NCBI GenBank assembly: GCA_963548945.1
Contig: CAUUVR010000002.1
Coordinates: 62,001-126,000, forward strand
DNA: 64,000 bases
Origin: Nanosynbacter sp963548945
GTDB taxonomy: Bacteria; Patescibacteriota; Saccharimonadia; Saccharimonadales; Saccharimonadaceae
Reading direction: 5' to 3'
Made by a program: the position numbers and the translations under genes. Position 1 is the stretch's first letter; every line of letters starts with the position of its first letter. Positions 48,722 through 57,158 of the stretch are shown here, in pieces. The notes beneath the pieces were generated by a model. That model saw only the letters and a program-made list of their open reading frames with translations, was not told where the DNA came from and searched no databases.

Positions 48722-49688
48722 GACTAAAAAAGAGCTGCCATCGCGTATTACTAATGACACCGTGGCGCAGCACCGCGAGAAAGTATTGGCAGCAGGACGC
48801 AAACACAAGTACCCGATACAATACACGAAACATCGGCTTATTTGGATTACATCGTTTGTCAGTTTAGCGGTTTTGGCGGTTTTTGTTACTTTAGGATGGT
48901 TGCAGTTGTATGTCTGGAAAGATACGGGAGACATTTCGTATCGGCTTGTTAAGATATTTCCGCTGCCGGTGGCAAATATTGACGGCGAAGATGCTTTATA
49001 CAGAGATTATTTGTTGTATCATCGCAGTACATTAACTATTTTGAACAATCAAGGTCAGTCTGATCAAAAAGACAAAGTTAAGTTTTATCAGAAACAATCC
49101 ATAGATAAGGCCTTGGACGTTGCTTATGCAAAAAAACTGGCGCGCGAAAACGGAATCTCGGTCGATAAAGATAAGGTTCAGGGCTTAATACAGCGCCAGC
49201 GCGAGGCCAGCAAGCTTTCGGAGGCGGCCTATGAATCTGTAGTCAAGGATAATCTTCACTGGACTATGGGCGAGCTAACAACTGCTATGGAGTACACGGT
49301 TCTCAAGCAAGAAGTTTCGTTTAAAATTGATAAAAAAGCAGAAGATCTGGTTGAGCAAATCCAGGGAAAAGTGAAATCGGGTAAGAATCTAAAAGATATC
49401 GCTCATGAATTTGGCGATAAAATCCAGCCGGTATTTGATCTTTCTATCTCTAAAGATAACTCTGATGGCGGTTTAACCGAGGCTGCCTTAAAATCGCCGA
49501 AAGGAAAAATTACTGGACCTGTTAAGACATTGTCTGGCGATGGTTATTACTTTATCGTTTTGAATGCTGTCGATGGCAATAATGCGAACTATTCTTACAT
49601 TAAAGTCCCCTTGACGGTATTCAATAAACAGCTAGATAGTATTAAAAAAAGCAACAAAGTAAAATACTATATATCTGTTGATAAATAG
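48696..49688 (+). CDS. Membrane-anchored parvulin-type peptidyl-prolyl isomerase-like protein
   Basis: 330 residues from the ATG at 48696 (GAGGGGGA about 7 nt upstream); the longer frame starts inside the upstream gene. One membrane helix lies at residues about 48-72 (LIWITSFVSLAVLAVFVTLG), then a SurA-like N-domain with DKALDVAYAKKLARENGI and KDKVQGLIQRQREASK, and a parvulin-type domain near residues 220-310 (VKSGKNLKDIAHEFGDKIQP, then DGGLTEAALKSPKGKITGPV). This layout is that of PrsA/SurA foldases that help exported proteins fold. The family assignment rests on motif pattern only. Confidence 0.75.
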   Translation: MKKLLKWNKTKKELPSRITNDTVAQHREKVLAAGRKHKYPIQYTKHRLIWITSFVSLAVLAVFVTLGWLQLYVWKDTGDISYRLVKIFPLPVANIDGEDALYRDYLLYHRSTLTILNNQGQSDQKDKVKFYQKQSIDKALDVAYAKKLARENGISVDKDKVQGLIQRQREASKLSEAAYESVVKDNLHWTMGELTTAMEYTVLKQEVSFKIDKKAEDLVEQIQGKVKSGKNLKDIAHEFGDKIQPVFDLSISKDNSDGGLTEAALKSPKGKITGPVKTLSGDGYYFIVLNAVDGNNANYSYIKVPLTVFNKQLDSIKKSNKVKYYISVDK

Positions 49689-49697
49689 CTGTCCAGG

Positions 49698-49725
49698 TTG
49701 AAAAAAACCCTCCTTTTGGTATAAT
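49698..49725 (+). promoter_or_regulatory. Promoter of the tRNA-Thr transcript
   Basis: TTGAAA (49698-49703), 16-nt spacer, TATAAT (49720-49725); the tRNA begins at 49740. Confidence 0.65.
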
Positions 49726-49739
49726 CTTCCTAGGAGTGT

Positions 49740-49815
49740 GCCGCTGTAGCTCAGTTGGTAGAGCGGCGCTTTCGTAAAGCGTAGGTCACCAGTTCAAATC
49801 TGGTCAGCGGCTCCA
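49740..49815 (+). tRNA. tRNA-Thr (anticodon CGT)
   Basis: Acceptor stem GCCGCTG/CAGCGGC, D-arm GCTC/GAGC, anticodon stem GCGCT/AGCGT with loop TTCGTAA (anticodon CGT, codon ACG), T-arm CCAGT/TCTGG-type with TTCAAAT loop. The CCA end is encoded at 49813-49815. The next ATG is 5 nt downstream, the same distance as at tRNA-Arg. Confidence 0.95.
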
Positions 49816-49820
49816 TATTT

Positions 49821-50198
49821 ATGAACGATACTATAAAAAAATCCTTACGAACTATTGCTGCAGACAGAGGACTAACTGGCTTGATTGTTATTAATCTGAT
49901 TGCAGTTGTTGTCATTGCTGTCTTTCTAGTGGTAGCAATTAAGCCTAACGAATCTCAGGTAATTACCAGGTATACGGCGTATGGTGTTGCTAATTTTTAC
50001 AGAAGTTATTGGTATGATTTATTTAGTTATGCTGTTTTAGCGATAATCATGGCTGTTGGTCATTCAGTGCTGGGCGTGAAGCTTGCGCTTGCTAAGAGGC
50101 GTGATCTAGCGATGTTTGTGCTGTGCTTGACGCTTGGATTGCTAATAATATTGGTAATTTTTGCCTGGTCGATAATTAAGATTGCTTCTTTGGGGTAG
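49821..50198 (+). CDS. Small polytopic membrane protein upstream of a glycosyltransferase
   Basis: 125 residues with three membrane helices (about 19-38 GLIVINLIAVVVIAVFLVVA, 66-88 DLFSYAVLAIIMAVGHSVLG, 98-120). The ATG follows the tRNA-Thr CCA by 5 nt, with no promoter of its own. It abuts the glycosyltransferase gene (stop 50196-50198, next start 50201). Probably an accessory membrane subunit; the family is not recognised. Confidence 0.72.
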   Translation: MNDTIKKSLRTIAADRGLTGLIVINLIAVVVIAVFLVVAIKPNESQVITRYTAYGVANFYRSYWYDLFSYAVLAIIMAVGHSVLGVKLALAKRRDLAMFVLCLTLGLLIILVIFAWSIIKIASLG

Positions 50199-50200
50199 TG

Positions 50201-51892
50201 ATGGATTTAGAAATTCCTCTTGGAAAACGAACTAAAAAGTATCGGTTTTTTGAAATATTACCTGGTTTTTTTAGCTACGGGGCAATTATTTTATTGATAG
50301 TTTTATCGATTTTTAATCCTCTTTTAGCCTCAATTTACCTTTTGATAATCATTTTATCTACTTTAGTAAGGTCTATCGGTATTTGCTATCGAGTGGTTGG
50401 CGGACGCAGTATGATGGAGAAGGCCTCAAATACAGACTGGAACAAGCTCTTGGCGGATTTGGATAACCCCAAGGCAGCCTATGATAAATTAAAAAAATCT
50501 AATCGTAAAATTAAGAACATTTTTTATAAGCGGCATATGGAAAATCTGCGATTGATGTCTACTGCCAAGGATGGTTTTTTCCCAAAAGATTCAGATCTGT
50601 ATAATGCCTTGATTATGCCTGCGTATAATGAGAGCATTGAGGTTATTGAGCCAGCTTTAAAGTCGGTTGTTGATACGACTTACGATAAAAAACACCTAAT
50701 TATTGTGTTTGCTTACGAAGAGCGTGGTGGAGCTGAGATTGAGGAAACTGCCAAAACTCTTCGGGATAAATATGGCAAATATTTTCATTCTTTCCATATC
50801 GTCAAGCATCCTAAAGATTTGCCTAATGAAGTTATCGGTAAGGGTGGAAATATAACTTATGCAGGAAAATGGCTGAAAAAATATCTGGAAGAGCAGAAGA
50901 TAGCTTTTTCTAACGTGATAGTAACAACCATGGATTGCGATAATAAGCCGCATAAATACTATTTCGACTATTTAACCTATGAATACATTGTCCATGAAAA
51001 TCGAAAGCACTTGTCTTATCAACCGATATCCTTGTTTACTAACAATATTTGGGATGTGCCAGCGCCGATGCGCGTGCTAGCAACGGGCAACTCTTTCTGG
51101 AATATTATTAGTTCTATGCGGCCGTATTCGCTGCGTAATTTTGCTTCTCATGCCCAGCCGATGGATGCACTGGTTGAAATGAACTTTTGGAGTACACGTA
51201 CGATTGTCGAAGACGGGCATCAGTACTGGCGCAGTTATTTTCACTTTAAGGGCGATTACGCAGTATTGCCTATGTACGTCCCGATTTATCAAGACGCAGT
51301 TTTAGGCAATACTTATATAAAGACGCTAAAGGCGCAATTTATTCAGCTGCGGCGTTGGTCATATGGTTCTTCTGATGTAGCGTATGTTGGTAATATTGTT
51401 TTTAGCCGCAATCGCGGCGCGCCATTCTGGCCAAGCTTTACGCGGTTTATTAGACTACTGGAAGGGCATGTAACCTTAGCTAGCGTCTCAGTTATGGTAG
51501 CTTTCGGCGGTTGGATGCCGCTGCTGCTCAATAAGGAAGCGGCCAGGAGTGTGGTCGCTCATCAATTGCCAGATACAGTTAGTTTTTTGCAGCAGATTGC
51601 TATGATAGGTCTTGTAGTTTCGATATTTACCTCTTTTAGGTTTTTACCGCCGCGTCCAGAGCGTTATAAACGCCGCCGGAATATATTAATGCTACTACAG
51701 TGGGTGTTGATGCCTGTTACGTCAATTCTTTATAGCTCAATGTCGGCCTATAATGCTCATACGCATTTAATTCTCGGCAAGTATTTAGACAAGTTTGATG
51801 TGACAGAGAAGACTACGATTGATATGAACGATCAAGAGCGTCAGAATAAGAAGAAGTCGCCTCGTATTTTTAAAGGCAGACGAAAAAAATAA
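50201..51892 (+). CDS. Membrane glycosyltransferase family 2 (cellulose synthase-like)
   Basis: 563 residues from the ATG at 50201; a GTG at 50198 is an alternative that overlaps the upstream stop. Two N-terminal membrane helices (residues about 22-55) precede the GT-A domain: LIMPAYNESIEVIEPALKSV, the metal-binding DxD-like TTMDCDNKP, the catalytic TIVEDGHQYW and the QLRRWSYG box (QxxRW), all typical of processive GT2 enzymes. Three or more C-terminal helices follow, then a basic tail. It probably adds sugars to an envelope glycan or exopolysaccharide; donor and acceptor are unknown. It is read from the tRNA-Thr promoter together with the small membrane gene. Confidence 0.88.
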   Translation: MDLEIPLGKRTKKYRFFEILPGFFSYGAIILLIVLSIFNPLLASIYLLIIILSTLVRSIGICYRVVGGRSMMEKASNTDWNKLLADLDNPKAAYDKLKKSNRKIKNIFYKRHMENLRLMSTAKDGFFPKDSDLYNALIMPAYNESIEVIEPALKSVVDTTYDKKHLIIVFAYEERGGAEIEETAKTLRDKYGKYFHSFHIVKHPKDLPNEVIGKGGNITYAGKWLKKYLEEQKIAFSNVIVTTMDCDNKPHKYYFDYLTYEYIVHENRKHLSYQPISLFTNNIWDVPAPMRVLATGNSFWNIISSMRPYSLRNFASHAQPMDALVEMNFWSTRTIVEDGHQYWRSYFHFKGDYAVLPMYVPIYQDAVLGNTYIKTLKAQFIQLRRWSYGSSDVAYVGNIVFSRNRGAPFWPSFTRFIRLLEGHVTLASVSVMVAFGGWMPLLLNKEAARSVVAHQLPDTVSFLQQIAMIGLVVSIFTSFRFLPPRPERYKRRRNILMLLQWVLMPVTSILYSSMSAYNAHTHLILGKYLDKFDVTEKTTIDMNDQERQNKKKSPRIFKGRRKK

Positions 51893-51911
51893 TCGTAACT
51901 TTGTATTGTAA

Positions 51912-52064
51912 TTATTTCTTAGAACGAGAATTTTTCTGCAGTCTTGCGCGTACCTTTGCGATTCTCTCATTATATTCGAAATATAAAACCGTCTTATCAA
52001 GCAGGGGGCTCCGTGACCGTTGCGGAAGTTGCTTGGATACTTGCGTCGAAGAAAGATTACTCAT
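51912..52064 (-). CDS. Possible small basic protein downstream of tRNA-Val
   Basis: 50 residues from an ATG at 52064, mainly polar and basic (the end reads IAKVRARLQKNSRSKK). Support comes from a promoter with the same geometry as real genes here: TTGACT, 17-nt spacer, TAGCAT, then 7 nt to the ATG on the minus strand. It lies 59 nt beyond the 3' end of tRNA-Val. No homology is recognised, so it could still be chance. Confidence 0.35.
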   Translation of the reverse strand: MSNLSSTQVSKQLPQRSRSPLLDKTVLYFEYNERIAKVRARLQKNSRSKK

Positions 52065-52123
52065 ACTGTTTATGCTAACATATATAAGTAAAAAAGTCAA
52101 ATATAAAACACAAAAACCTGAAT

Positions 52124-52200
52124 TGGTGGGCAATAGAGGATTCGAACCTCTCACCTCTTCAACGTCAATGAAGCGCTCTAGCCAAATGAGCTAATCGCCC
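52124..52200 (-). tRNA. tRNA-Val (anticodon GAC)
   Basis: On the minus strand: acceptor stem GGGCGAT/ATTGCCC, D-arm GCTC/GAGC, anticodon stem CTTCA/TGAAG with loop TTGACGT (anticodon GAC, codons GTC/GTT), T-arm AGAGG/CCTCT with TTCGAAT loop. The CCA end is encoded (52126-52124). Confidence 0.95.
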
Positions 52201-52245
52201 GCTCTCTTGATTCTATCAGAGAAAGAGGTTGATTACAAGACATGG

Positions 52246-52251
52246 TATAAT
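52246..52251 (+). promoter_or_regulatory. -10 box of thrS, leaderless arrangement
   Basis: TATAAT, 7 nt before the ATG at 52259; no Shine-Dalgarno site. Confidence 0.6.
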
Positions 52252-52258
52252 ATGACGT

Positions 52259-54073
52259 ATGAGTACAGATGAATTACACGAGATGCGGCATAGCTTAGCG
52301 CATATTATGGCGCAAGCCGTTCAACATTTATGGCCTCAGGCTAAGTTTGGTGTCGGTCCAGCCATTGATGATGGATTTTATTATGATATTGACCTCGGCG
52401 GTGCGACAATCTCTGAAGATGATTTCCCAAAGATAGAAAAAGAGATGAAAAAAATTATCGCTGCTAATTATCCGTTTGAACGCCGCGACGTGCCGATTGA
52501 GGATGCCATTGCCTGGGCAGAAAGTAATCATCAAGTATTTAAACTTGAATTACTAAACGACCTCAAGCGGTCTGGTACGACCGTCGCTAAGGAATTGATT
52601 GGCGAGGATTTAGGATCAGTAACTGATAGAGATAGTAAACTTAAAACAGTATCTCTCTATTCTCAGGGTGATTATACCGACCTATGCCGGGGCGGACATG
52701 CCGATAGTACGGGCAAGGTTGGTGCGTTCAAGCTAATGCGGGTGGCTGGGGCGTACTGGCGCGGCGATGAAAAACGCCAACAAATGCAACGATTATACGG
52801 CGTAGCTTTCGCGACCCATAAAGAGCTGGATGATTATCTTAAAAATCTGGAGCTAGCTAAGCAGCGCGATCATCGAAAGCTGGGTAAGGAGCTTGATTTA
52901 TACACAACTTCGCCGCTGGTGGGCGTCGGCTTGCCGCTGTTTACGCCGCGGGGTACGATTTTGCGCGATGTAGTGGCTCAATATTCAAACCAGCTACGGC
53001 AGAAATTTGGCTTTGAAAAGGTCTGGACGCCGCACATCACCAAGAAAGACTTATACGAAACTTCTGGTCACTGGGCAAAGTTTGGCGAAGAACTATTCCT
53101 GGTTAAAAGCCAAGAAACGAGCGATGAAATGGCGCTCAAGCCGATGAATTGCCCGCACCATACACAGATTTTTGCTTCGCGGCCGCGGAGCTATCGCGAC
53201 ATGCCAGTGCGCTATCTGGAGACTACGACTGATTACCGCGATGAAAAAACTGGCGAACTTGGTGGCTTAAATCGCGTGCGTTCGCTAACTCAAGACGATA
53301 GTCATGTGTTTTGCCGTCCGGATCAAATTGAGAATGAGATTAACAATTTATTGTTGGCTGCTCGCGAGCTGTACGGTACGATTGATATGAAACTAAGAGT
53401 CCGGCTGAGTTATCGTGATAATTCTGATGCATATTTGGGTGAACGCTCATTATGGAATTCTGCGCAAAATCAGTTGAAATCGGCAGTCGAAAAAGTCGGC
53501 TTGGATTACTTTGAACAAGAAGGAGAGGCTGCTTTTTACGGGCCAAAAATCGACTTTATGGCGACTGATGCAATTGGTCGTGAACACCAAGTTGCAACTG
53601 TGCAGCTAGACTTTGTGCAGCCGCAACGGTTTGGTTTAGAATATACAGAAAGTGATGGTAAATTTACAACACCTGTGATGATCCATTGTGCCTTGCTGGG
53701 GTCAATCGAGCGCTTTTTAAGTGTTTTTATTGAACATACTGGTGGTTGGTTTCCGTTCTGGGCGGCTCCAGAGCAAGTGCGAATTTTAACGATTAACGAC
53801 ACGGTTCTTGATTATGTTGCAGAAATAACAACAATTCTATCAGAGGTAACGTTAATGAAACCTATAAAATACAACGATGTAAGATTCACTACAGATATCC
53901 GTAATGAGTCGATCGGTAAGAAAATCCGTGAAGCAACTGTTGTAAAGATTCCAACACAAATTATTGTTGGTCCAAAAGATAAAACAGCACGCGTCGTCAG
54001 TATTCGTACTCGCGCCGGCGAAGAGCAAATCTCAATTGATCAACTAGCCAACTATATTAAAGGCGTTCAATGA
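52259..54073 (+). CDS. thrS: Threonyl-tRNA synthetase without the N-terminal TGS domain
   Basis: 604 residues. It begins at MRHSLAHIMAQAVQHLWP, the start of the editing domain, so the roughly 60-residue TGS domain of longer ThrRS enzymes is missing. Zinc ligands of the catalytic core are in place: Cys in KPMNCPHHTQIF, His in QDDSHVFCRP and His in VMIHCALLGS. Motif 2 is RVRSLTQDDSHVFC; motif 3 contains LLGSIERFL, where the conserved Arg after the His (HRA) is replaced by Cys. The anticodon-binding domain (APEQVRILTINDTVLDY to the end) is complete. Overlaps the next gene by 4 nt (ATGA). Confidence 0.95.
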   Translation: MSTDELHEMRHSLAHIMAQAVQHLWPQAKFGVGPAIDDGFYYDIDLGGATISEDDFPKIEKEMKKIIAANYPFERRDVPIEDAIAWAESNHQVFKLELLNDLKRSGTTVAKELIGEDLGSVTDRDSKLKTVSLYSQGDYTDLCRGGHADSTGKVGAFKLMRVAGAYWRGDEKRQQMQRLYGVAFATHKELDDYLKNLELAKQRDHRKLGKELDLYTTSPLVGVGLPLFTPRGTILRDVVAQYSNQLRQKFGFEKVWTPHITKKDLYETSGHWAKFGEELFLVKSQETSDEMALKPMNCPHHTQIFASRPRSYRDMPVRYLETTTDYRDEKTGELGGLNRVRSLTQDDSHVFCRPDQIENEINNLLLAARELYGTIDMKLRVRLSYRDNSDAYLGERSLWNSAQNQLKSAVEKVGLDYFEQEGEAAFYGPKIDFMATDAIGREHQVATVQLDFVQPQRFGLEYTESDGKFTTPVMIHCALLGSIERFLSVFIEHTGGWFPFWAAPEQVRILTINDTVLDYVAEITTILSEVTLMKPIKYNDVRFTTDIRNESIGKKIREATVVKIPTQIIVGPKDKTARVVSIRTRAGEEQISIDQLANYIKGVQ

Positions 54074-54672
54074 TGAGAAAATTAACCATTGCTGTTGACT
54101 GCGATGATACGTTATTTCCAACGGCAAAATATTTTATAGACTCCTATAATAAGAAGTTTAATGCAAGTGTTGATTTTGAACATCAGCACGAACCTGATTA
54201 TGATGGATGGGGTGTCGGTGATGCCGAATTGTTGCGGCGATTAGGAATGTTGCAAGACGCCGAAGAGTACCGTCAAATAGAAATGTACGATGATGCAGTC
54301 CGTGCACTAAACAATCTAATTGCAGAAGGACACAGGCTGGTAGTTGTAACCGCTCGAAAAGAACATGAGAGACCTATAACAGAATTGATGATTGAACGGG
54401 ATGCGCCTGGAATATTTGATACGATTGAGTTTGTTGGCTGGTACGGTTCAAAACATGAAACTCTAAGGAAAATAGAAGCCGATGTTCTGGTTGATGATTC
54501 TATGCGTCATTTGAATAAGGCATTAGAGGAAGGTGTATTGAATCCGGGCTGCGCTTTGTTATTTGGCGATTTTCCGTGGAGCAGGACTGTAAGTGATGCT
54601 GGCAGCGGTATTGCTCGCTGTGCTGATTGGATAGAGGTGGAACAGGGAATTGAGCGAGTTGCCAATAGCTAG
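54070..54672 (+). CDS. HAD-type 5'-nucleotidase-like phosphatase
   Basis: 200 residues. The HAD motif I is VDCDDTLFPT (nucleophile Asp and acid/base Asp, about residues 9-18), motif II lies in LVVVTARKEHERP, and motif IV is ADVLVDDSMRHL. The compact helical cap suggests the NT5C type of deoxyribonucleotidase. Start overlaps thrS (ATGATG) by 4 nt and its end overlaps the next gene. It may remove phosphates from nucleotides. Confidence 0.8.
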   Translation: MMRKLTIAVDCDDTLFPTAKYFIDSYNKKFNASVDFEHQHEPDYDGWGVGDAELLRRLGMLQDAEEYRQIEMYDDAVRALNNLIAEGHRLVVVTARKEHERPITELMIERDAPGIFDTIEFVGWYGSKHETLRKIEADVLVDDSMRHLNKALEEGVLNPGCALLFGDFPWSRTVSDAGSGIARCADWIEVEQGIERVANS

Positions 54673-54973
54673 TCTGCGCGATAAAGTTTATGAATTAATG
54701 GCGCAGTTGCCTGAGGATAAAGTAACAACCTACGGTGATTTAGCGGCTATGGCGGGGTATCCGTATGCGGCGCGGCAAGTTGGGCAGATTGCTCATGGCG
54801 GGCCAATTAGCTTGCCATGGCATCGTCTGGTAAACGCAAAGGGCGGTTTAGCGACAGGATTTCCTGATGGACAGGAATCTCAGCGGCAGCTTCTTAAACA
54901 AGACGGTATCATGTGCGATGAGGCGTATCGGGTGATTGATTTTGATGAGCGGCGATGGAGGCCTAAGCTGTGA
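54650..54973 (+). CDS. Alkyltransferase-like protein (ATL)
   Basis: 107 residues from TTG at 54650 (GAGGTGG 9 nt upstream). It matches the C-terminal domain of O6-methylguanine-DNA methyltransferase, with the helix-turn-helix RDKVYELMAQLPEDKVTTYGDLAAMAG, the arginine finger region ARQVGQIAHGG, and the active-site motif PWHRLVNAKGGL. The reactive Cys of PCHR is Trp57, as in ATL proteins, so it cannot transfer the alkyl group. ATLs flag alkylated guanines for nucleotide excision repair. It overlaps both neighbours. Confidence 0.9.
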   Translation: MSELPIASLRDKVYELMAQLPEDKVTTYGDLAAMAGYPYAARQVGQIAHGGPISLPWHRLVNAKGGLATGFPDGQESQRQLLKQDGIMCDEAYRVIDFDERRWRPKL

Positions 54974-55854
54974 GAGATCCTTTGCCGTTGATAGTGATTG
55001 TTGGACCGACAGCAAGTGGAAAAACTGGACTTAGTATTAAGCTTGCAAAAAAGTTTAATGGTGAAATTATCTCAGCTGACTCGCGCGCGATTTATCGCGG
55101 TCTGGATATTGGTACGGCTAAACCGTCTATTGAAGAGAGACAGGGTGTCAAGCATTGGGGGATAGATTTAGTAAATCCGGGAGAGTATTATACGGCAGCA
55201 GACTTTAAGAGATATGCCGACACAAAGATTAACGACATCAGGTCAAGGGGGTGTTTGCCGATTCTGGTTGGCGGCTCTGGTCTTTACATTGATGCAATAT
55301 TGTTCAACTTTGAATTTGGAAATTTGCCAATTGTTGAGAAAAGGACAACGCTTCAACAAATGGACATTTTGGCTTTAAAAAAATATTGTATAAAACACAA
55401 CATAAAATTACCAGGCAATATTCAAAATAAAAGACGTCTAATTAGGACAATCGAAAGGGGTGGCATAAGAGGAGAGAGAAGTAAATGTCCACCTAATAAT
55501 ACTGTTGTGGTTGGTATAACAACGTTGAAAAAAACACTACATGAACGAATTACTAAAAGAGCTGAATGTATGATAAAAAACAACGTTGTGAATGAAGCTA
55601 CAGCGACAGCTGATAAATTTGGCTGGAACAATGAGGCTATGACAGGCAATATTTATTCAATAATTAAAAAGCATAAAAAATGTGTACTAAATGAAAAGGA
55701 AATGCTGCAAGAATTTATAAAGAGCGACATGCGCTTGGTGAAAAAACAAATGACTTGGTTTAGAAAAAATCCGTTTATTGTTTGGGGCGATCTTGCCAGC
55801 TGCGAACATTACTTAGAGCAAATTTTAGAGGGCGGGCAACTGGAGAGCAAGTAA
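54970..55854 (+). CDS. miaA: tRNA dimethylallyltransferase
   Basis: 294 residues from GTG at 54970, overlapping the upstream TGA by 4 nt. The P-loop is VGPTASGKTGLS (about residues 12-23), and ADSRAIYRGLDIGTAKPS and LVGGSGLYIDAIL are classical MiaA motifs. The C-terminal region (VKKQMTWFRKNPFIVW) binds the tRNA. It adds the isopentenyl group to A37 of tRNAs that read UNN codons. The gene is slightly short (typical 300-315) and more AT-rich towards its end. Last of the thrS unit. Confidence 0.94.
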   Translation: MRDPLPLIVIVGPTASGKTGLSIKLAKKFNGEIISADSRAIYRGLDIGTAKPSIEERQGVKHWGIDLVNPGEYYTAADFKRYADTKINDIRSRGCLPILVGGSGLYIDAILFNFEFGNLPIVEKRTTLQQMDILALKKYCIKHNIKLPGNIQNKRRLIRTIERGGIRGERSKCPPNNTVVVGITTLKKTLHERITKRAECMIKNNVVNEATATADKFGWNNEAMTGNIYSIIKKHKKCVLNEKEMLQEFIKSDMRLVKKQMTWFRKNPFIVWGDLASCEHYLEQILEGGQLESK

Positions 55855-55863
55855 AGTTTATGG

Positions 55864-55869
55864 TACAAT
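55864..55869 (+). promoter_or_regulatory. -10 box of the winged-helix gene
   Basis: TACAAT, 9 nt before the ATG at 55879. Confidence 0.45.
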
Positions 55870-55878
55870 TATAGAACG

Positions 55879-56463
55879 ATGATTGATTCGTTATTCGGCT
55901 CAAAAACGAGAGTAAAGTTATTACACCTATTTCTGAACAATCCAGAAAAATCGTTTTACGTGCGGGAAATTACCAGGCTTATTGACGAGCAAATAAATTC
56001 CGTTCGCCGGGAGTTAGCTAATATGGTTTCTGTTGGTATCGTGCAGTCGGATAATATAGACAATAAACTTTATTATAGTACTAACATAGGTTATAGGTAT
56101 TTGGAACCTTTAAGCGTCATTTTTTCTGATAAAAGAAACCTGCAGGGCAATGATTCTAGCAAGGTTTGGGCGAAGACTTTGTCTAGAATGTCTAATATTA
56201 AAGTTATAATATCTGCTGGAAAACTGGTCGGCGACGCTGACGGTAAAATAGATTTGCTGTTAGTGGGCGATATATCAGCGGCAGATGCTGGTAGTCTGGT
56301 TAAGAAAATAGAGAAGGCAGAGAATAATGAGTTAAATTATTCAGTAATGTCGTACGAGGATTTTTACTATCGGTTGAGTGTTAGAGATCGGTTTATAATG
56401 GATATCATTGAAGGCAAACATTCGGTATTGATTGATACGGAAAATATATTGAGAAAGGAGTAA
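55879..56463 (+). CDS. Winged-helix protein with nucleotidyltransferase-like C-terminus
   Basis: 194 residues. The N-terminal ArsR/MarR-like winged helix (SKTRVKLLHLFLNNPEKSFYVREITRLID to SVRRELANMVSVGIV) is followed by a domain of about 100 residues with IKVIISAGKLVGDADGKIDLLLVGDIS, whose D-x-D pattern recalls a minimal nucleotidyltransferase (GSxxxxxDxDLLV). The same two-domain plan occurs in small archaeal/CPR regulators and in toxin-antitoxin-like genes. It ends 2 nt before the MBL-like gene, so they form an operon. Confidence 0.75.
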   Translation: MIDSLFGSKTRVKLLHLFLNNPEKSFYVREITRLIDEQINSVRRELANMVSVGIVQSDNIDNKLYYSTNIGYRYLEPLSVIFSDKRNLQGNDSSKVWAKTLSRMSNIKVIISAGKLVGDADGKIDLLLVGDISAADAGSLVKKIEKAENNELNYSVMSYEDFYYRLSVRDRFIMDIIEGKHSVLIDTENILRKE

Positions 56464-56465
56464 GG

Positions 56466-57104
56466 ATGTTTGATATAGAATATAAGGGCGCAAATGCTAT
56501 AGTATTCGCTACAAAGAAAGTGCGGGTAGTTTTTGATCCAAATTTAGCAGTTGTCGGCGCTAAGAATGTTTCGGTTAAAGATAGTGTTGAAGTAGCTACG
56601 GAAGATAGATTTGCAGTTACTGACCCTGCGCCAAGATTATTGCTCAATGGTCCTGGCGAGTATGAGGTTGGCGATGTAGCAATTTCTGGTATTCCTGCTC
56701 GGCGTCATATTGATACTGATGCTGATGGTAAAAAATCTACGATATATAAGATATCTGTCGGCGACGTAAGAGGGGTGGTGATTGGCAATATTCAGCCAAA
56801 ACTTAGCGATGATCAGCTTGAAGATATTGGTGTGGTTGATTTTGCAATTATACCGGTAGGCGGTAGCGGCTATACATTAGATGCCGTGAGCGCTTCTTCT
56901 ATGGTTCGGCAACTAGACCCAAAGGTGGTTATTCCAGTTCATTATGCAGACTCATCTATAAATTATGAGGTTCCTCAGGCTGGTGTAGAAGATTTTATGA
57001 AAGAATTGAATGCAAACGTTGTGGAAGCTGGTCTAAAATGGAGATTAAAGAAGCCTGCTGATTTGCCTGATAGCTTAACTGTTGTTCAAATATCGAAAAC
57101 ATAG
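56466..57104 (+). CDS. Metallo-beta-lactamase-fold protein, degenerate metal site (UlaG-like)
   Basis: 212 residues. The beta-rich start MFDIEYKGANAIVFATKKVRVVFDPN resembles UlaG-type hydrolases, but the HxHxDH motif is missing. Later strands RGVVIGNIQPKLSDDQLEDIG and PKVVIPVHYADSS keep the shape of the fold, the latter with one likely metal His. Enzyme activity is doubtful. Co-transcribed with the winged-helix gene and converges on rpmB across a shared terminator. Confidence 0.75.
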   Translation: MFDIEYKGANAIVFATKKVRVVFDPNLAVVGAKNVSVKDSVEVATEDRFAVTDPAPRLLLNGPGEYEVGDVAISGIPARRHIDTDADGKKSTIYKISVGDVRGVVIGNIQPKLSDDQLEDIGVVDFAIIPVGGSGYTLDAVSASSMVRQLDPKVVIPVHYADSSINYEVPQAGVEDFMKELNANVVEAGLKWRLKKPADLPDSLTVVQISKT

Positions 57105-57126
57105 ACGTAAGTAATTAGGGCTAGTA

Positions 57127-57154
57127 AAAACCCTGTCTATCGCGACAGGGTTTT
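57127..57154. terminator. Bidirectional terminator between the MBL-like gene and rpmB
   Basis: Perfect 11-bp stem AAAACCCTGTC (57127-57137) / GACAGGGTTTT (57144-57154) with A- and T-runs on both sides, so it works for both convergent transcripts. Confidence 0.88.
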
Positions 57155-57158
57155 ATAG

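Noticed and set aside
10438..54073. Alternative genetic code with TGA read as Gly, as in some candidate phyla
   Set aside because: TGA ends several complete genes at the expected length (truB at 10438-10440, Rrf2 at 17436-17438, thrS at 54071-54073), so code 11 applies.
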